A DNA stretch of 64,000 bases from Microvirga sp. VF16 (GTDB lineage: Bacteria > Pseudomonadota > Alphaproteobacteria > Rhizobiales > Beijerinckiaceae): assembly GCF_016864375.1 (NCBI RefSeq), contig NZ_CP069357.1, forward strand, positions 124,001 to 188,000. The letters run 5' to 3'. Position numbers and translations under genes: made by a program. Below, one piece after another: positions 62,948-64,000 of the stretch; position 1 is the first letter of the stretch, and each line of letters begins with the position of its first letter. The notes beneath the pieces were generated by a model that was not told the DNA's origin, ran no database searches, and worked only from the letters and a program-made list of their open reading frames with translations.

Positions 62948-64000
62948 ATGTTACTCGATCATCGGCCCACGCAGACCGCTATCCGCACCGATCTTGGCGC
63001 GATCTTCGTCTCACTGGAACTCAGTCGCTCGGTGTGGCTGATCACCTCGCTCTCACCCGGGGCCGGCGAGAAGATGTCCAAGCACAGCGTGCGCGCCGGC
63101 GATGTTGCCGGATTGCTGGCGCGGTTGGCGGATCTCCGCCAGAAGGCACGGGCTCGCACCGGCCAAATATTTCCGATCATCACTGTTCAGGAGGCGGGCT
63201 TGGATGGGTTCTGGATTCATCGCGTGCTGGAGGCCGAAGGCATCGAAAGCTACGTGGTCGATCCCGCCTCGATTGCCACCTCACGCCGGCGCCGGCGGGC
63301 CAAGACCGACAAGATCGATGGCGAAGCCCTGGTGCGGGCCCTGCTGGCCTATAAGCGCGGTGAGCCACAGGTCTGTGCCATCGTTAGGGCTCCGACACCT
63401 GACGAGGAGGATCGGCGCCGGGTCACGCGTGAGCGCAAGACCCTCACAGCTGAGAGGATCCAACACATCAACCGCATCAAGGGACTGCTGTTTGCCCAAG
63501 GCATCACTGATTATGAGCCCGGACGTCGCGACCGCAGAACAAAGCTCGACGAGCTCACGACCGGCGATGGCCGCCCCTTGCCGAAGCATCTTAAAGCTCA
63601 GATCAGTCGCGAACTCGATCGGCTTGAGCTTGTTCTGGAGCACCTCAAGGCCGTGGAGGCGCAGCGGGACGACCTGCTCGTCCCAGCAAGCCCGGAAGCT
63701 GCGGGACAACCGAGGCCCGCAGTCCTGTTGATGGCGTTGAAGGGAGTCGGACCGGAGTTCGCCGGGATCCTTTGGTCAGAGGGCTTGTTTCGGTCCTTCG
63801 CCAATCGCCGGCAGGTGGCCGCCTACGCGGGTCTGGCCCCAACACCCTGGCGCAGCGGCTCGATTGATCGTGAGCAGGGGGTGTCGAAAGCCGGCAACCC
63901 TCGGCTGCGCACCACAATGATCCAGCTGGCCTGGCTCTGGTTGCGCCACCAGCCAGGCTCAGCCCTCAGCCGCTGGTTCCATGAGCGGGTTGAGCGCCAT
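62948..64000 (+). CDS. IS110-family transposase, partial at window end
   Basis: The frame starts MLLDHRPTQTAIRTDLGAIF (ATG 62948) and runs off the window, 351 codons with no stop. The DEDD-type domain is recognisable (IGIDL replaced by FVSLELSRSVWLITSL, ARRRRRAKTDKIDGEALVRA in the form TSRRRRRAKTDKIDGEALVR) and the Transposase_20 domain follows (LLMALKGVGPEFAGILWSEG, VAAYAGLAPTPWRSGSIDRE, SKAGNPRLRTTMIQLAWLW). The first catalytic Asp position appears as Glu (LELS). The element truncated the O-methyltransferase gene on its left. Confidence 0.88.
   Translation, partial: MLLDHRPTQTAIRTDLGAIFVSLELSRSVWLITSLSPGAGEKMSKHSVRAGDVAGLLARLADLRQKARARTGQIFPIITVQEAGLDGFWIHRVLEAEGIESYVVDPASIATSRRRRRAKTDKIDGEALVRALLAYKRGEPQVCAIVRAPTPDEEDRRRVTRERKTLTAERIQHINRIKGLLFAQGITDYEPGRRDRRTKLDELTTGDGRPLPKHLKAQISRELDRLELVLEHLKAVEAQRDDLLVPASPEAAGQPRPAVLLMALKGVGPEFAGILWSEGLFRSFANRRQVAAYAGLAPTPWRSGSIDREQGVSKAGNPRLRTTMIQLAWLWLRHQPGSALSRWFHERVERH

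Overview
The window looks like part of a large secondary replicon (plasmid or megaplasmid) of an alphaproteobacterium of the Rhizobiales, possibly Methylobacteriaceae such as Microvirga or Methylobacterium. The evidence is a RepA/RepB partition pair of the repABC type with an array of parS-like palindromes, NepR-like and IHF-alpha-like proteins, two RHE_PE00001-type proteins, an AccD whose zinc-finger cysteines are largely replaced, and heavy insertion sequence load. The genus is inference only. No rRNA, tRNA or CRISPR array was seen.

Layout. 1-8000: a broken Mrr-like nuclease gene, a small HTH protein, a LuxR-type regulator, two secreted or membrane small proteins with a terminator, an IHF-alpha/NepR-like pair and a GAF-HTH protein. 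8000-14900: RHE_PE00001 protein, a Fic AMP-transferase-like protein with operator-like dyads, an APH(6)-like kinase, a frameshifted accD and a tyrosine recombinase. 14970-18000: five perfect 16-bp palindromes plus one degenerate copy at about 77-bp phase, followed by repA and repB. No repC follows. 18000-27100: a decayed SRAP gene, an unrecognised 424-residue protein, and a second RHE_PE00001 gene split by a 5.8-kb nest of mobile elements (a serine-recombinase element, interrupted by an IS3-family element, itself interrupted by IS30 and IS110 elements).

27300-33100 is the most interesting part: three overlapping genes encoding a Ser/Thr kinase fused to a UPF1/DNA2-like SF1 helicase, a winged-helix protein with a degenerate PLD-like end, and a PP2C phosphatase. 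This looks like a phosphorylation-controlled nucleic-acid-processing or anti-phage system that I cannot match to a named one. A small orphan protein and an HNH remnant lie next to it.

34400-64000 is metabolic cargo cut by insertion sequences. One cluster has a dipeptide-type ABC transporter, alpha/beta hydrolase and two CMD/AhpD proteins on the minus strand, facing a GntR regulator, HyuA/HyuB and an opine-dehydrogenase-like gene that an IS1380 element has split. Both transcription units carry the same 12-mer, TGGCGCCAATTT, in their promoter regions. A second cluster has a LysR regulator, a URO-D-family protein, a complete TctCBA transporter, a RidA pseudogene and a PLP enzyme truncated by an IS6 fragment. 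A third has an Lrp regulator, a cysteine dioxygenase and a YeiH-type exporter, suggesting cysteine breakdown with export of the sulfur product. The window ends inside an IS110 transposase.
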